A stretch of DNA of 64,000 nt from Varroa destructor (Eukaryota > Arthropoda > Arachnida > Mesostigmata > Varroidae). The position numbers were made by a program, and so were the translations under genes. The notes beneath the pieces are model-generated. The model had not been told where the DNA came from, searched no databases, and saw only the letters and a program-made list of their open reading frames with translations. The stretch covers positions 54,016,338-54,080,337 of the forward strand of contig NW_019211455.1 of assembly GCF_002443255.2 (NCBI RefSeq). Reading direction: 5' to 3'. The first letter of the stretch is position 1, and every line of letters begins with the position of its first letter. Positions 14,081-28,441 of this stretch are shown here, piece after piece.

Positions 14081-15000
14081 CTACAAAAGGTCAAGGTCAG
14101 CGATACAAAAGGTCCAGAATACTTGCGATGAGGCGGCACGAGCTTTATGAATTTTCTCGCTGGCAAAAGTGACAGACAGATAGGCAACTGAGGCGACCTG
14201 CTCCCGTAAAGGAGTCCATGTAGTAAAAGTAGAACATTAGTTACTTTACAAAAGTTACACTAGTTACAAGGTAAAATTATTGGAATCGCTATAATACCCA
14301 ATAACTAAGATCTTCTATTTTGCTTATATATATATACACACACGAAAACGTTCAATAACTATAAAAATTCCATGAAACAGAAACGCTTTTGAGAAATGGG
14401 GCTAATCAAAACGATTCAGTAGGAAGTTGACTTTGGCATTATAATGGATCGTCATTTATAAAGTAGAAAAACAATATAGAACTTTCCAGGTAAGTCACGA
14501 ATTGCCGGAAAATGAAAAATACTGCCAGTTAGAGCTGACACCGTCAGTACTAAAACTACAGTTATTACCTTTTGGTGGCAAGGAAAAAAAAAGTAGGAAA
14601 AAATAATTTCTTCCATTTTCTCCCAACTTTGTAATATTTTTCTATTGTATTTTAATAAGGCATCCAACTATTTTCTTATTACATGCGTTACCAGGACATG
14701 GTAGTACTTCAAGACTTGGCAAAATTTTACGAGTTTTCACAGTAGCGGAAGGGACTAATAAATGTTATACAGTCTATCGTTTTATTAACGCTCCAAATGT
14801 GCATGCTCCACGTTAGTCAGTAGGGTCCAATGGGTGTGCCAAAGGGTAGGACCAATACTTCGCGTCAAATTTGTCCATCTCGCAACTGTTTGTAATCAAA
14901 TCTATGCGTAAGGGCAGCAATAGTATATAACGCAAATATTTTTTAATCTATTTTATTTCTAGCTGAGATACGTGAACATGCATTCAATTTGGTTCGGTCC

Positions 15001-18000
15001 GACCCTACCACTCCCGTCCGCACGTGTTCTACCACTTGCTCCCTGTGCCCGTGCCTCTATTTTGCCATCGTGCCATACGAATATATTTTCCAAATGGATT
15101 CATTCCCCATCATTTAAGAATAGAGTATTGCTTAGCTTGGCTCCCTAGCTGGTTCCATCGAACCATAACATTTCCACAAGCTACCGTAGCGACACATACA
15201 TTTCAATCATATCTATCCCAAGGAGTAGGCAAAACAGTCTCAGCCAGAAGCAGACACACAAGCGCCCCACGTTGCCAATATGTGGAAATGCATCGAATTC
15301 AACTGAGCCGTTGCTGCTTGATATTAGCCTGATTGAAAGGGTACGTCCCCTAACATCATCGAGCGTCATCGATATACCGCTCCCGTAGCCATCTTCAATC
15401 TACCGGACAAAAGCAGACCCGATAGGATAACGTTCCTCAAAAGTCCCGACCGCGTTGTCGCCAACTTGGTCCCGAGGACAGATAACTGATTTGGTTCAGT
15501 TCCTGCAAGAACCCAAATGCTTTCTTTTCGAACTGTATTATATCTATGAAAGGGATAGCGGGTCGCATACGTGTGCAAAAAAAGTGCCGATATACGAATG
15601 ATGGTACACTCGGCAGGACCACTGCACTTTTTACTAACCAGACTATACTGTTATATTACAGAACGACGTTATGAAGACGTGTTCGCTTTCATTAACAAGT
15701 GACGAAATCGAGTTTTCGATGGTGCGAAATGGCCACGACGATTGACAGGGTCAGACCCGTTTTCTGGATTCCCGGTTGCTTGAGGTCGCCCTGCACGAAA
15801 GCTCGGGCCCGAGTGTTCACTACTGCTCCGAGAGCTTCTGTTTTAGCTACAAGTGGGAGTTGAAGTGTAGCTGAGGTCTGTGCAAGAACACATATTGATA
15901 TTATAAGCGAAGCGAAAAAGTTAGACAGGGGCTACGTTTCAGCACGGAAAGAGCAAAATCGGCAAAGATTATGACTCACATGACCATCCGCGACATTCAG
16001 ATCTGTACTAGGCAACTAGCAACGTATGAAAGTGAGAAGGAGCTAAATTTCCTTACAAGGCGCAGAGTGTTACGCTGGGCTTTCCTTGGTGGGATTGCGG
16101 TGGAAGAAAACTCGATGCATGGAGGCTGAAGAAACCCGGGAGTTCGTGCTTCAAGAGATATTAAATCTGTAGCGCAGCAAGGTCCCAAACGTATTGCACA
16201 GCTCAAAGACGATCTCCACGTGCTCTCCGGAGTTCGAAATTTTTTCGCCGCAGTTATTGCAGCTACAGTCATTAGAGCGCCCGCACTGATGGCGCCATGT
16301 CGAATCCACGGCGTTCATGCGAACAGACACTTTCTTTTGCCACTTCTCCGATGCTTGCGCAGCCTAAAGTCTGTTCCGTCGTCTAGATGTGATGGATGAG
16401 CAATTAAAAATGGGAAACTTTTCTTCTACTTCTCCCGCTATAGCGGAGTCGTTTGAAAAACTGTACATTGGTCCCTTCGTGACGCCATATGGCCTGGTTA
16501 CCCAAAGATCTTGCAACAGCTTTAAGTGTGCCGCCTGCGAACTCCCGCGGGCCATAGAAGAGTTAGGACAAACTAAGTCACCGGCTAATATGAAGCGAGT
16601 TGCGAAACTACCCTCTCCTATGGGTACGAACATGAAAGAAAAGTAGACGGTGCTACCACAGCTAGTGTTAACAAAGCAGATACGGAAAATGATCCTTCTC
16701 TCGATTTCAACTTATCCAGTCTTCTCCATGCGATTTAGCTATATATAAAGGTAAGTAGGCACAAGTTTTTCATACGAACGACCAGCACCGTAGCAGCAAT
16801 GACAAAACTAGTTTCTTGTCCATCACCCGCCGCCCACCCTAGGGGCGCTTGCTAAGCTCCTTTGCCTTCGTCGGCTCTCTGAGTACGTTGTCTTGTCTTG
16901 TCTTGCTCACCCCGATTATCTTTCTCATCGTCCAAGTTACAGCAAAATTCATTTTGGCGTTTGGCGGTGCGGTCGCCTATTCTGCAAGGAGAAAGTCTGC
17001 TGGCACTTTTTACAGTCTTTCGTTCGGTTACGGGAGCCGTGAAGACCACCGGCCAATGTTTCAAGGGAGCACACTAAAGGAACTAAGGGCGACTGTCCTA
17101 GAGATTATCATAGGGCCGCAATCAGAGGGAATCCTTATAACTCCCATAGATGGCGAAGAAAGAGACAGAAGCAGAAACGGATCCAATGAGACGCGATTGT
17201 AGCTGCCGGCATATCATGGCAGAGGTGGATATCAAAAGTGGGTTAAACACAATAAGGGTACTGTAGAGAGTTGAATCGGGAAAGGTTTCCTCGATGAATA
17301 CAATAGGGTGTTCTTGGACCAAATTGCGGGGCTGCTGCTACTAGTACGAAAGGGTAGGCAATGGGAACGATGAAGAAGAAACTGTATTTTAGTTTAAAAT
17401 TAACGCGTGAATGCTCGCCAGTCTGAATTTCGAAGCAGGCGCAACTTTGCAGCCATCGCTGTGGCTGCGCGAAGCGCCGCTGTAGCCAAATTGGGAACCA
17501 GATTGCTACCGTGAGTCTGGAGATATATTAAATCGAATAGCATGCGCTGAGTTCCTCGGCGGCAGAGGTTCTATAGTGGAAATAGTCCGAAATGAACGAA
17601 TCTCCAGGTGGCGCATCAACCATCTGCCAGTAAGCACAACCTGGCCATATTAGTACTACCTAGAACAAGTGCTGCAACGCCTTTCATCATATTAGTATTG
17701 AAGATATTGCCAAAATTTTAAGGGATAATATTAGCACCATCAATATAATGGCCCTATGTCGTAAATTCAAACCATTATATTGTATACCCGTTGTCATGGT
17801 TATTCAAGTACCTGGCTACAAATCTCTGATGTGCCCCTTCGTGATCTAAAGGAGAACATTTTGTTATCTTTTTTGGACAACATTTAACTGAATATACACA
17901 TGTACGTCATATATACAAAAAAGTTGTACGTTTATAAAGATAACTGCTAACCATTAGAATATAAAAAGTAATTGATTTTGGTTCGTAAGGCCAATACAGC

Positions 18001-19600
18001 AATTCAGGTATGATTACGATGTAGTGAAAAATTCAGTACTCAACTTAAGATGACTTGATTAATTTATAAAACTTGCTCTCGAACTGCAGCAAGACTATAT
18101 ATTTAACTTCTATAGCTATTCTAGAAAATAATACGAATAAGAAAATGTTTTTCACCGTAATGGCTTTGACAGGGTCGGATGATGTAGAAAAGGTACAGGG
18201 CTATTAGTTGATTGCATTCTAAAATACATATAAATACGTCAGAAAACAACAATTACACCGATTAACTTCTGATTGTTCCATTCTGGTAATTTGATTATGA
18301 AATCATTCCCGCAAAAACTTGCCTACGGATTCCCTGGTCCGTGACGTCATTTCGTATGGGAGGTGCCTACTCTTGGCCAAACCATCACCTTACAAACAGA
18401 CATAACTAACTAAATAAGCACTAACAAAAACAACGAACCTCGCTTATCGCACAACTGTTTCATACATGGGTAACTTAATGGTATCGTAGCCATGTTAGAG
18501 AACCGTCAATCTAACCTGCTTAAACGCAATAATAAATTACAGCTACTAGTTGCTTTAGCGGCAATGTTTTCGTTGAATTATCGCTCTCTCTCTCTCTCTC
18601 ACGTGGTTCTTGCCTTGACTTTGCTAACGCTTTTATCGCCGTCACTATTCATACTTCTGTTATAGCTACTGCTTTTGGGCCACAGCATTTGGCCCACCCT
18701 CCACCGTCATACAGCCCGCAGGAGAGCCAGCCATAAGGTGATAGCTCGCCACAAATAACATTGCTTACGTTCTGAATTCGGCCTAGAGAATTGCACATCA
18801 GTGGCGGAGAAGCAGAGGCGACCGTAATGGTATACGCTTACCTTGGGGAGAAGGAAAAAGGAAAAGCGAGGTTTAGAACCGAGAGCCTGTTAGATGGTTT
18901 GCAGCCTTGCTCGAACCTCGAAAGTAGACAAGTCTAGGACCTGCTGCCTTCAGCCTTTAGCAGCTTGTACTCGTACGCAGCAGAAAAGCAACGCTTCTCA
19001 GGTGAAGCCTCTTCCGCAGCTTTTTCTCTAAAATTCTTTCTGCAAGCGTCCGAACAGCTCGGGGCAGCCACGACGAAACAATAGGGTGAGGAGGAGCGAT
19101 GGTTGAAACCAGACCGAGAGGACATAGAGCACCGTGGACCAGATGGAATATCCCGGTTTTGGCCTCGTTGTTCTTGCCAGCCTTGCTGGCCTTCACCCTA
19201 CTCAGTCATACACCCACATCGGAAACGTCGTTTGACTCGAACCGGAACGGCTTAGATTGGCCTCGGCCCAGAGGACTTTCTCTCAAGTGGCTCTAATCCC
19301 CAACAATAACATTGGATTGGCTAACATTCCTAGTGGAGTGTCGTCGTAAGGCTGCAACGTGAAGTGGTTTGCAGCGAACCGCTGGATTGAAAAGCACTTG
19401 AAATCAGTGTCAGAAAGCGGAGTGCCAGAGATCGTCATGGATAGAGCGTGTCGAAAGGATAGTGATGTCCAACGCGACGCAGAGCGGAGCGCTGCTGATT
19501 GTACATTTACTGAATCACGAGACGAAGACAAGCGGGACAATAAAGCTGGAAACGTCGGACCTTGTACGACCACAAACAGCTTAAAATCATAAGCGGTGAG
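15001..19600. other. GC-richer region with unassigned open frames
   Basis: Frames of 60-117 codons occur on both strands. The longest is plus 16849-17202, whose N-terminal half is hydrophobic (LSCLVLLTPIIFLIVQV). A 65-codon plus frame at 19099 has a hydrophobic NIPVLASLFLPALLAFTLL stretch. Neither has a recognised family, and antisense frames are equally open. Confidence 0.3.
18583..18600. repeat. CT microsatellite
   Basis: (CT)8-9, a GA/CT tract of the kind bound by GAGA-type factors in insects; function not shown. Confidence 0.9.
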
Positions 19601-22600
19601 ACAGGCTGATTAAGAGACACGAAAAGGATAGAAAAGCGATGGTAGGATTATTTAAAATTACCGTTCTTATATTAGATGCTCTCCATAGCATCAGGGATCC
19701 TCTCTTTTAAAGTAATGCTTATTGGCCTAAAGTTATATTCCAGACAGTAGTGTAAAAGTGTGCGGTAGACGGCAGAAATAGACCCATACGTTTATACCAT
19801 TTATACAACAAAAGCGTTGACAATGAGAAACTGTTTGAATGAGGGGATGCGACCTGAAGGGAGAAAAATATTGGACTGATCCGTTATTTGCCAGTGGTTC
19901 ATTGATTCAATATTGTTCTTAAGGGCCGAGGGAGAAATGTTTTTGAATGAAATAATTACTTATGTCTCTAGACAGCCCTTTGGGTGTTTATACGGGGTGA
20001 AGGTGACCAGTTGTAGCCGATCGTTGAAAATGATACAATTCCTTTTGAGGCAGTATATGCTGTATTAATTTTTTCTAGAGTATCCCCCAGACGTGACTTC
20101 ATGTTTGAACCTTAGTTGAATCATAAAAATTAAGCCAAGTTTATTGTAAAATACTGGAAGGTTCTCATGAGTCGTAAGCTAATACTCTCGGTACATAGTG
20201 CGTAGTCTAGACATATCGCTAGAGACTGCCTTTGGCTGGGGCGATTCGAGACACACTTGCCATTCTGAGGCACTCGCAAGAGTATGGAACACTCTCGAAG
20301 GCGAAGATGAGCTTGATGAACGTAGCTAAAGACGTCTTTTTTTTTACTTGCATTGTAATTGCAATACATGAAATACTTAATTCATATACCCGTTTTAGAT
20401 ATTTTGTTGTTGTTTCCGATGCAAAAACCTACCAAACACCAAACGTCGGCAGCTTAAAAAGACGCTAAGCTCAGTCGCAACAAAAAGTGAGCCATCTAGC
20501 GAAACACCTATAAAGTAGAACCCCGACGTTTTCTTCAATACAATGCGGGTGTAGCACGGAAATTTTGACGTGATCAGAACTCTGGCCGTGAGGCTCAATG
20601 CGCAATGGGATCAGTGGATTCCTGTACCTTCAAGCCTGTGGGTGCGGTAAAAAAAAATGACTCAACGTTTTGGCTCTAGCGTACAAAATTTTCAAAAGTT
20701 ATCTTCGTCAAGCTTCTAAAGGTCATTAGGAGAAACCAAATTTGTCGAATGCTGTCTGAGACTACAGCTATCTTTCCTGAATAACGACTGTAGTTTATGG
20801 GAACGATAAATTAGGTCACCGCTTATAAATACGTGGGCATTTCTAGACTCTTCGATAAGAAACTAGGTCTATAGGGACCAAGGTAAGATTTTATCATAGG
20901 GCTAGTTATGGTAGTGACTGACCTAGTGGAAGGTATGGCCTATATTAGCAGAACAGAAGAACAAGGAATATCAGTTAATTTATATATCTTAGTCGAGATG
21001 AAGAGGATAAGGGTAAGCTTAGCCTAAACCCGTGACAGTAACAACATCTAGGGTAGATACAATTAGTGGCTTTACCCGGAGTGTGCTTGTCCTTTATCCG
21101 GATTGTGTCCGAGACAAAAGCGGTGTCCTTGTAGGGCTTTACTCCCGTGCACCTTCACTGCCTTCGTAAAAACCGAGAAGTTTCTTAAGATAGGCAATAT
21201 ATTATGAGTGCCTCGATATGGGTCCTACACTAGAGAAGCCAATTAATTGATCTTTTGTTAAAGACAAAAAGGTAATTTAATAAGTTTGTCTTCAACAGAG
21301 CCGTATTTTGACACCATCTTTGTTTCTATACAACATTATAGTGACGACTGATGATTGTGGTTAACAAGCTATTAAAACCCTAATTTATCGGCCGATTAAT
21401 GGACAATTCAGTTACTCGCCCTCAAAAAGTGAAAACACCGGACTCAATTTCTGGCAGCCAAGACCTGACTTGGCAAGGGGACAAAAAAATTGCTCGTAGA
21501 AGCTGCATCCACCGATACCTGGCCTTGAAGGATGACGAGCCATGCACCGACTAGAACCACTGCAGTGCTTTTAGAGCCAGAAGTTATGTTGGAAGTGATG
21601 AAAGCCCGCCAAAATAGTACTACGGCAACAATTTGACACTTCTCCTGAAGAAGCGATCCCAGGCGGTAGTTCTACAATGGACTTGAACTGTAAATTTGAG
21701 ATTATTTCTTTTCGGAGAATCGAATACTCCAATAAGTGAGCGATATTTGATCTCGTGTGATGAATAGAGTGCAGATGTATGGGCTGAGTAAGTTGTCTAA
21801 CAGGAGATTCAGCGAAACAGGTTTCCGCTAGGAGGTCGGTGAGTTTGTGTGGTCTCTTACCTTCAGTAAAAAGAAAACGTTGGGGGAGGGGGTAATTAAA
21901 ACCGGCCTGCTTCCCGTGCGGCAGCGGTTCCCCACATGTCTCTAGCATTGGTACGATTTCACCTACTGACTAAATAGTTCTGAACTAATGATGTTATCTA
22001 ATTAAGCAGTCCTCGTACGAGAATAAGTGGTGTACATGATGGTGTAAGGAGAAACTATATCAAGTCGTACTTTGGCGTAGATCTCATAGTTAATACAGAG
22101 CAAATTGTTGGCCATCCGAGAATGTAAGGAGAAAATGTAGGCATGTAATTTAATTTTCGTTGATAACCAACATGGGATAACAATATTAATGACTAAGCTC
22201 AGCACAAAAATTTTTTCCGTTTCCATGTATCGTAGAGCTTTCGTCAACACTGATCAGATCCGTCAAGTAATTGAGAACTGCAAAAAAAGTTCGAATGAAG
22301 ATTTAACCAAGATCAACGCGCGGCCACCAACACACGGTTACGATATTTGCAAAACCTGTAGCCGATTAAAGAAACGCTATTTATTCCAAACAGAGGAAAA
22401 CATAATACTACTACATTGAATCTATCTAGGCCTAAAAATTCAAGGCTCAGTTGCACAGCAAAACTGATACGGCATACAGTACGTTTACAGTACATTAAGG
22501 ATAATGACTGACCTGATGCGAGCAAGATAAAATCAACTATATGCTTAATGCAAGAAATCTGTTTTATCTGTATAATATTTGATTTTGCATGCCGGAAGAA

Positions 22601-25600
22601 AACGCCGTCACCGTCAGCCTTTGCCCTATCTTCAAATAACCAAAAAACATAAGGAATATAAGATGCGTTCGTTTGTGCCATACACGTAACAGATAATAAT
22701 GCCCACCTACTATTATTATGTCGAGGAGAAAAGGCACTTTTTACTATGCCAATTTGTTTCAACGATTTTAAGGTTGAGGGCTGGTATGATTTGCCGAAAA
22801 AACTCTACGACGAACAACCCAGGCTTTCGAATTCTGAAGGCTAAAAGTAGACTACACTAGCAACCAGAAGTACATGCTGTTAGTTGGAACATGTTTATTT
22901 TATATTAAACAGCGATATTTTGTTTGGCTATGGTTGAGACCGTAACGAGGATGGCTGACACCTTAAGCCAGTCGCGTGCCTGTTTGCGCAGAGGATTTTT
23001 CACCTAGTTTTTATAAGAGTACTTGGTGTGCGAGTGATAAATCTGTCGATCGAGGAGGAAAAGCGCGAATTAGCACCGAGACAAAGACCTAGGACTTCAA
23101 AGGATGCAACGATACAGAAGACACAGGCTCGTGACTAAAAAGGTATTTTCATAAAGGCGAGCAGCAGCAGAAAATTCATGCGTAAATAATCTGATTTCCG
23201 TCTTTTAATCTGTAAAGGGCGCAAACGATGCATGCGGACATACCGCGACGAATAAACGAAAACGCCATTGATTGTATTGTCACTAGACAAGCGAGTCGCG
23301 CGTTCCGGCTCGCATGTAACGACTGAAATAGCAATCCGCGGAGAGAACTTTGCGGTGATTATGAAGCTTGCTCGATTAGTGAGATCAATTTGATATATAA
23401 ATACACATTATCGGTCGTCTGACGCGCCATGCCTTGGCAGTTCTGGCTATGAGGTCCAAATGTGCATTAGGTAGCAAAGCGTCATTGCTCTGTTCTTGTC
23501 AGTCCATCGAAGTATGATAATGCTCGTTAAAACAACGTATGAGCGTTGCATAGGGAGTCGAATGCATTTGCTGCTGTCTACGGCCGACATGCAATCACTA
23601 GGGTTGTTCACTATAACTACCCTATCGACCTCGATGCCACGCAACTCGGTCCTCAAGTCTGAGAAAGATCGTATGCATTTATAAAAATGTAATATACCCG
23701 ACCGATACGATGCTCTGTAGTGTACCTACGTACAATTCAATCACGTGGACCAGCACGTGCTTAATGGCACTATTTCTAGCCCGTACAGCAACGCTGAGCC
23801 GAACGTACGAGCGTTATATCTATCAATAGAGAATGGCTTAGCATGTCACTAAGCCTAACCTATCACCTTGTGATCAAATTAAACAGAAAAACAGACGTCC
23901 TCGAAGGTGACAAGAGAACCAGAACAAATACTAGCTACAAGCCTTTCAGGATAAAATGTAGTAAAAAAAATGCGTGACGTAAAGCTACATGTGAGCGCAA
24001 AGTAAACAGAACCTTTTTAGGAAAATCACAGGCATCGTTTCATGCCTAGAGTCGTCATATTTGAAGTTAATTGTGACTTACAGTGCGCGTTACTAGCATT
24101 CAACCTTGTAGTTTATAGTGTTTTCACTCAAAGGAAATAGTGCTTTGCTAATTGATTAGAAAAAATGCTATAAACAATCGTCTCTGTGGTGTTCGTAGCA
24201 GAATTGCTTCCCAATAATGTTGAAGTTTAGCGTAGAAAAAAAACGTTTTCTCTATTGAGCTCATACAAACGTTTTACTGCTGCAGGGAGAATCGCGATTA
24301 AAATCGGATGATCGTATAAACAGACATATTGAACGACAAGGATGACCAAGAAGTCGTAGCAACGGTTCGAGTCTTGCGCTGGTACAACTGTTAAGCACTG
24401 CCTAAGACCGCTGCTCTCCAAAGTGGAGACAAATGTTATTACAGCCCGCTTCAAGCCAAGGTAGTCTCAACTCTAAATGTCACTAAGGAAATCTTTAAGG
24501 TGCTACCAGTACTCTAGTACGAAGATGACCACGAATTATGTTACCAGTTCAACCAGTCATAATCAAGCTTAAAGAATAGGTCGAATTTGCGTCCCAATGG
24601 GAATGACACAAATACCTGAGGACAGGTCATATATTTTAGACTTCATGGTGCAATATCATTTAATTAGTAAGCCTGTAACAATATCATTTTTTACACATAA
24701 AAGACAGTCGAAATTTAAATAACTGCGCGCCAGGTTAGGTCACGAAATGAAAGAACTCAATGCTATTCGGAAGTTAGTTGCTGAATATAAAGCTTAATAA
24801 AATCCTTGGTTAGGCCATAGATCTTACTATTTCTTCAAGCGAACGAAAGAGTTATTGATCCGTAGAGATTGCAGTATATAAAATTGCTAGAATCTACTTG
24901 GTGAAGTTTCGAACATCTGATGAATTCAGTTATGCCAATTAATAATAAATGGTGGATGGCCATGAAATAGAAAAACGGCACCAACTCCTGTATTAATAAC
25001 TGGTTCGTCTAAAATTTAAATAAACCCGTGTCCTTGAGTAAAGTCGTCGCTTTGCAATCAAACCTGAATTGGTACATATGAATTTATACCTAAATGTCAG
25101 CGATATATAATCTCAATAAAATAAACCCGGACTCCACTGACAGTTTTTGAATGAGCTGCAAGAAAGGTGATGTATTTCTTCAATGTTACAATGTTCTGGT
25201 ATATAAACAATAAACCCTTTTAGAGTTCTAACCGTCGTTCCTTCATAGAAGGAAAAAAGTTAGTCCCAACAGGACGTAGTCTGGCAAAATGCGTCTTGGT
25301 AAAATATTTTGAATAACAGTGAGGACTTCGAATTAGATTTGTAGAAGTCCATTTTATCGGGGTCGATCCAACGCATCTCATATACAAACCAAGACAGTTC
25401 TAGCAGTCCAGGTGTCCTGGCCGCTTTGCAAATACAAGAGCTGATTCATCAAACCAGAAGGAGTTTTTCCTAGAAACCATCTTGTCGTTAGGTCTAAGGA
25501 ATAATCTCATTCTGTTCTACGCTGATAAAAATAACTGAGACGGGTGTTTTTCTTTATCCGGTCACTTCTTCACGAATGCGTCACCGAAATGGAATCTAGT

Positions 25601-26336
25601 TGGGAAGGTCCCAGGCAAATAAATGTCCATCTTCTGTTAATTGATGTATACCGTAGACATGAGTGGACATGCATTTGGTCTTCCTTTTCTTTTCAAACTT
25701 CTTCTTATCAATTTTTGACGATCCTCCGTTGGAGCGACAAATTGCTATTTAAAGTGGATACTCAACTAGTGGTTGTTCGGCGAGAATCGTTAGCAGGATC
25801 CACCATAAATTAACGCAATCGACCAACCAGTGGCATCTTAATTCCCATAGCGTGACCGGGAAAGGCGTAGCTGGCCTCAGTCATAGCCTATGGCTATTTT
25901 TCCTAGTCCGTATTTTCGTTGCATTCTACATTAAGCAAGTGGCCATTAGCATACGGGGCGCCAGCCGCTGTATGACCTAGACGTCGGTCCTTGTTGATTC
26001 TATCCGATTCCTAACACTTTGTTCAAAAATGTTTGATATACTTGTTCATATCGTGCTACAAATTGAGCTATTCATAACTTTCCTCTCGAGTGGGATGATC
26101 CAAAGTAGCCAACACTCGACGCGATGCAGCCATAGTGGTCGGGACTGTTTCTCAAAGCGTCATCATGTACTACCGCCATACTGGGTGTGTCTGTAGTTCA
26201 TCATTAGCCCTACGCTCCCGCGTTGACCTTGAGACCGCACTCGGGCATCTTTTAGCGGAAAGGCTTTTCAGCGCCTTCTCTCTCACTACGTGGATAGAAA
26301 ACGAACCGAGATCATCTGGCAAGAACTGGCCGAGCG
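19601..26336. other. Non-coding AT-rich sequence upstream of the fibulin-like gene
   Basis: No supportable exon. A 149-codon minus frame at 22313-22762 and a 125-codon minus frame at 21571-21948 have no recognisable features and are near the chance limit. Confidence 0.4.
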
Positions 26337-26362
26337 ACGTTCACGACGTCAGTCGTGAACGT
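26337..26362. repeat. Hairpin/palindrome upstream of the fibulin-like start
   Basis: Perfect 11-base arms acgttcacgac and gtcgtgaacgt with loop gtca, 92 bases before the ATG. The two half-sites could be a dimeric factor site or lie in the 5' UTR. Confidence 0.7.
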
Positions 26363-26453
26363 TTGTTTGTGGTGTACAGTATCTGTAAAATATTGTGCCA
26401 ATAGGCCTGAACAGTTGAATCGTGCGTAGCCAGAAAAGGCGATAGGTTGAAAC

Positions 26454-26526
26454 ATGCGGACACTTTTGCTATCGGCTGTTTGTGCTCTGACTATCGCGAT
26501 TGGCCTTTCCAAGGACGTGGACACGC
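26454..26526 (+). CDS. Fibulin-like exon 1: start codon and signal peptide
   Basis: ATG at 26454 opens MRTLLLSAVCALTIAIGLSK and runs to the strong donor GTAAGTGG in phase 1. The hydrophobic core LLLSAVCALTIAI is a clear signal sequence with a probable cut near AIG/LSK. Confidence 0.8.
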
Positions 26527-28385
26527 GTAAGTGGAAACGTTGACCAATCTGTCAAACGATTTGCCTGTATCGCATCAATAGTAAATAAAATGAAGATGGA
26601 AAAAGATGATGGATTACTTTTTTAAACGGCATTTTTTTCCTCATATAAGTCTGTATTTCGATTTGCCATTTTTTAATTAAAATAAAATTAAGGAGAGACA
26701 CCAATGGAAAATAAAGAGAACATTTTAACTAGATTTTCTATCTATCAAGACACTTCTTTAATCATAGCATCGACAATGAATAATATATATATATATATAT
26801 ACAGATTCACCTAGGACCACGTTAGATTCTCTATAAGCGCGTACAAAAAGTAGCTGCTAGAGCACCTGTGACTTCTTGTGTTCCCCAGCCGTCGACAATC
26901 TGCTACCCTATCTCCAAAGGTGTTGCCTTCTCGGTCAGGAGTTTGCCCGCTCTCGTTTGTCCTGTGACGAAGCCAAGTTGAGCGCGGCACATCGCCAACA
27001 CATTGCGGTCTCGAACTATAAGGGCGTCTCGAATATTAGCTGCACCATATCGGCCTCCTTCTGCTGTCAGGAAGCACTCGAGGTAAGCTTAACACTTCAT
27101 GGGACGAACTTGTAAAAGGCCAAGCGAAATTGGCATATGTATATGATCGTATTTGATGAGAAAAAAAGTGACATTCTGAGATACGATCGTATGTCCATTG
27201 TAAAACACGAACTGATTTAATAGGAACTGTCAATAAGGTATCGGAAACTTTAAGTTTATTGCGCGCATTGAAAAAATAGTAGGCTCAACGTTTAGTTAAA
27301 AATAATTTTTTACAAAAAAAAACCGGGAAAATGAATTTGGTTTCTATCTAGTCAAAGTTATAATTAGATTACATACTCTCCTTTAATGTGCCGCTTAACC
27401 AGAGAGTACATAATGAAGTGCCACCCGTTTAATCTGATAGAAACGCAAGATTAAATAACGGAACTTTTTGCTGACGCCAGTTTCCGCTTACAAAAGCGAG
27501 TTTCCGTAGTAACAGCAGCGGCAGCAGCAGTAGATCCCGGCAGTGATCATATGGCTTTTTTTTGTCATTAGCTTAGCTTTTATGTCAGTGGCTTATTGCG
27601 ACGCAGCTTCGATATTCTGGAGAAGATCACCACCTGGTCGTCCATAGACCTCGATTACCGAAAAACACTTCGATATCGAACTCTGGAGGCGGGCTAAGAA
27701 GATGAAAACAAATGTAGAGTCCACTATGCGAGTTTATTCTGGCCACGTGGTCTGCTGCTTTGTTTTGTGTAGCTAGATAAGAACAAATGCTTTCATGCCA
27801 GACAAAAATGATGTGTTTTTATTAGCGTTATAATCAAGCGACCGTTTTGCAATTGCGTATTCTCCTGTTTTATGTGTTTGTCTTGAGTTCGTAGCGTGTT
27901 GTTGGGAAAGCCTATTACCGCGTTTACAATATAATTAATTGGTAGGTACACATATAGACAGCGAGCTTAAACAAAAAAGACCCTCGCATTTTACTGAGTT
28001 TACAGGTCGACAAGGGCGATTTAATGCGAAACTATAATCTATGCGTCGTCTAGACATGTAACTATGATGTGCATAGGGGGGATTGTATTTTGCGAACTGT
28101 GTTTTTGTCTAGCATATGAAAAAAAGTCTTGCAGCAATTTTGCTATTTGAATACTCTTTCCGAATGAAAGTATAACCCAGCTTAATGAGGAACTAAATCC
28201 AGTTACAAATACACTCCTATACTTAAATGCTATGGCATAAAGTGTCACAATCCCTGTTTTAAAAAAAGATCTTTCAACGTTGTAATCAAGCGCTTTGAGA
28301 ACTTTATAAAAAGTAATATAATAAATAAGAAAGCACAAAAAACAAAGTTGTCGCTTTTTGAAAATGTTATTTTTTTGATCTTCGG

Positions 28386-28441
<56 letters not shown>

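Larger units (their letters stand above)
10771..15000. other. Non-coding region with scattered repeats
   Basis: Holds SINE-like copy A and the basic fragment at 13.9-14.1 kb. Otherwise no supportable gene. Confidence 0.4.

Noticed and set aside
22313..22762. 149-codon minus open frame
   Set aside because: No domain or splice support; with this base composition about one such frame is plausible by chance in 64 kb.
24331..24360. Similarity of gacaaggatgac-containing sequence here to 55526-55550
   Set aside because: A 12-base match is expected many times by chance between segments of this window.
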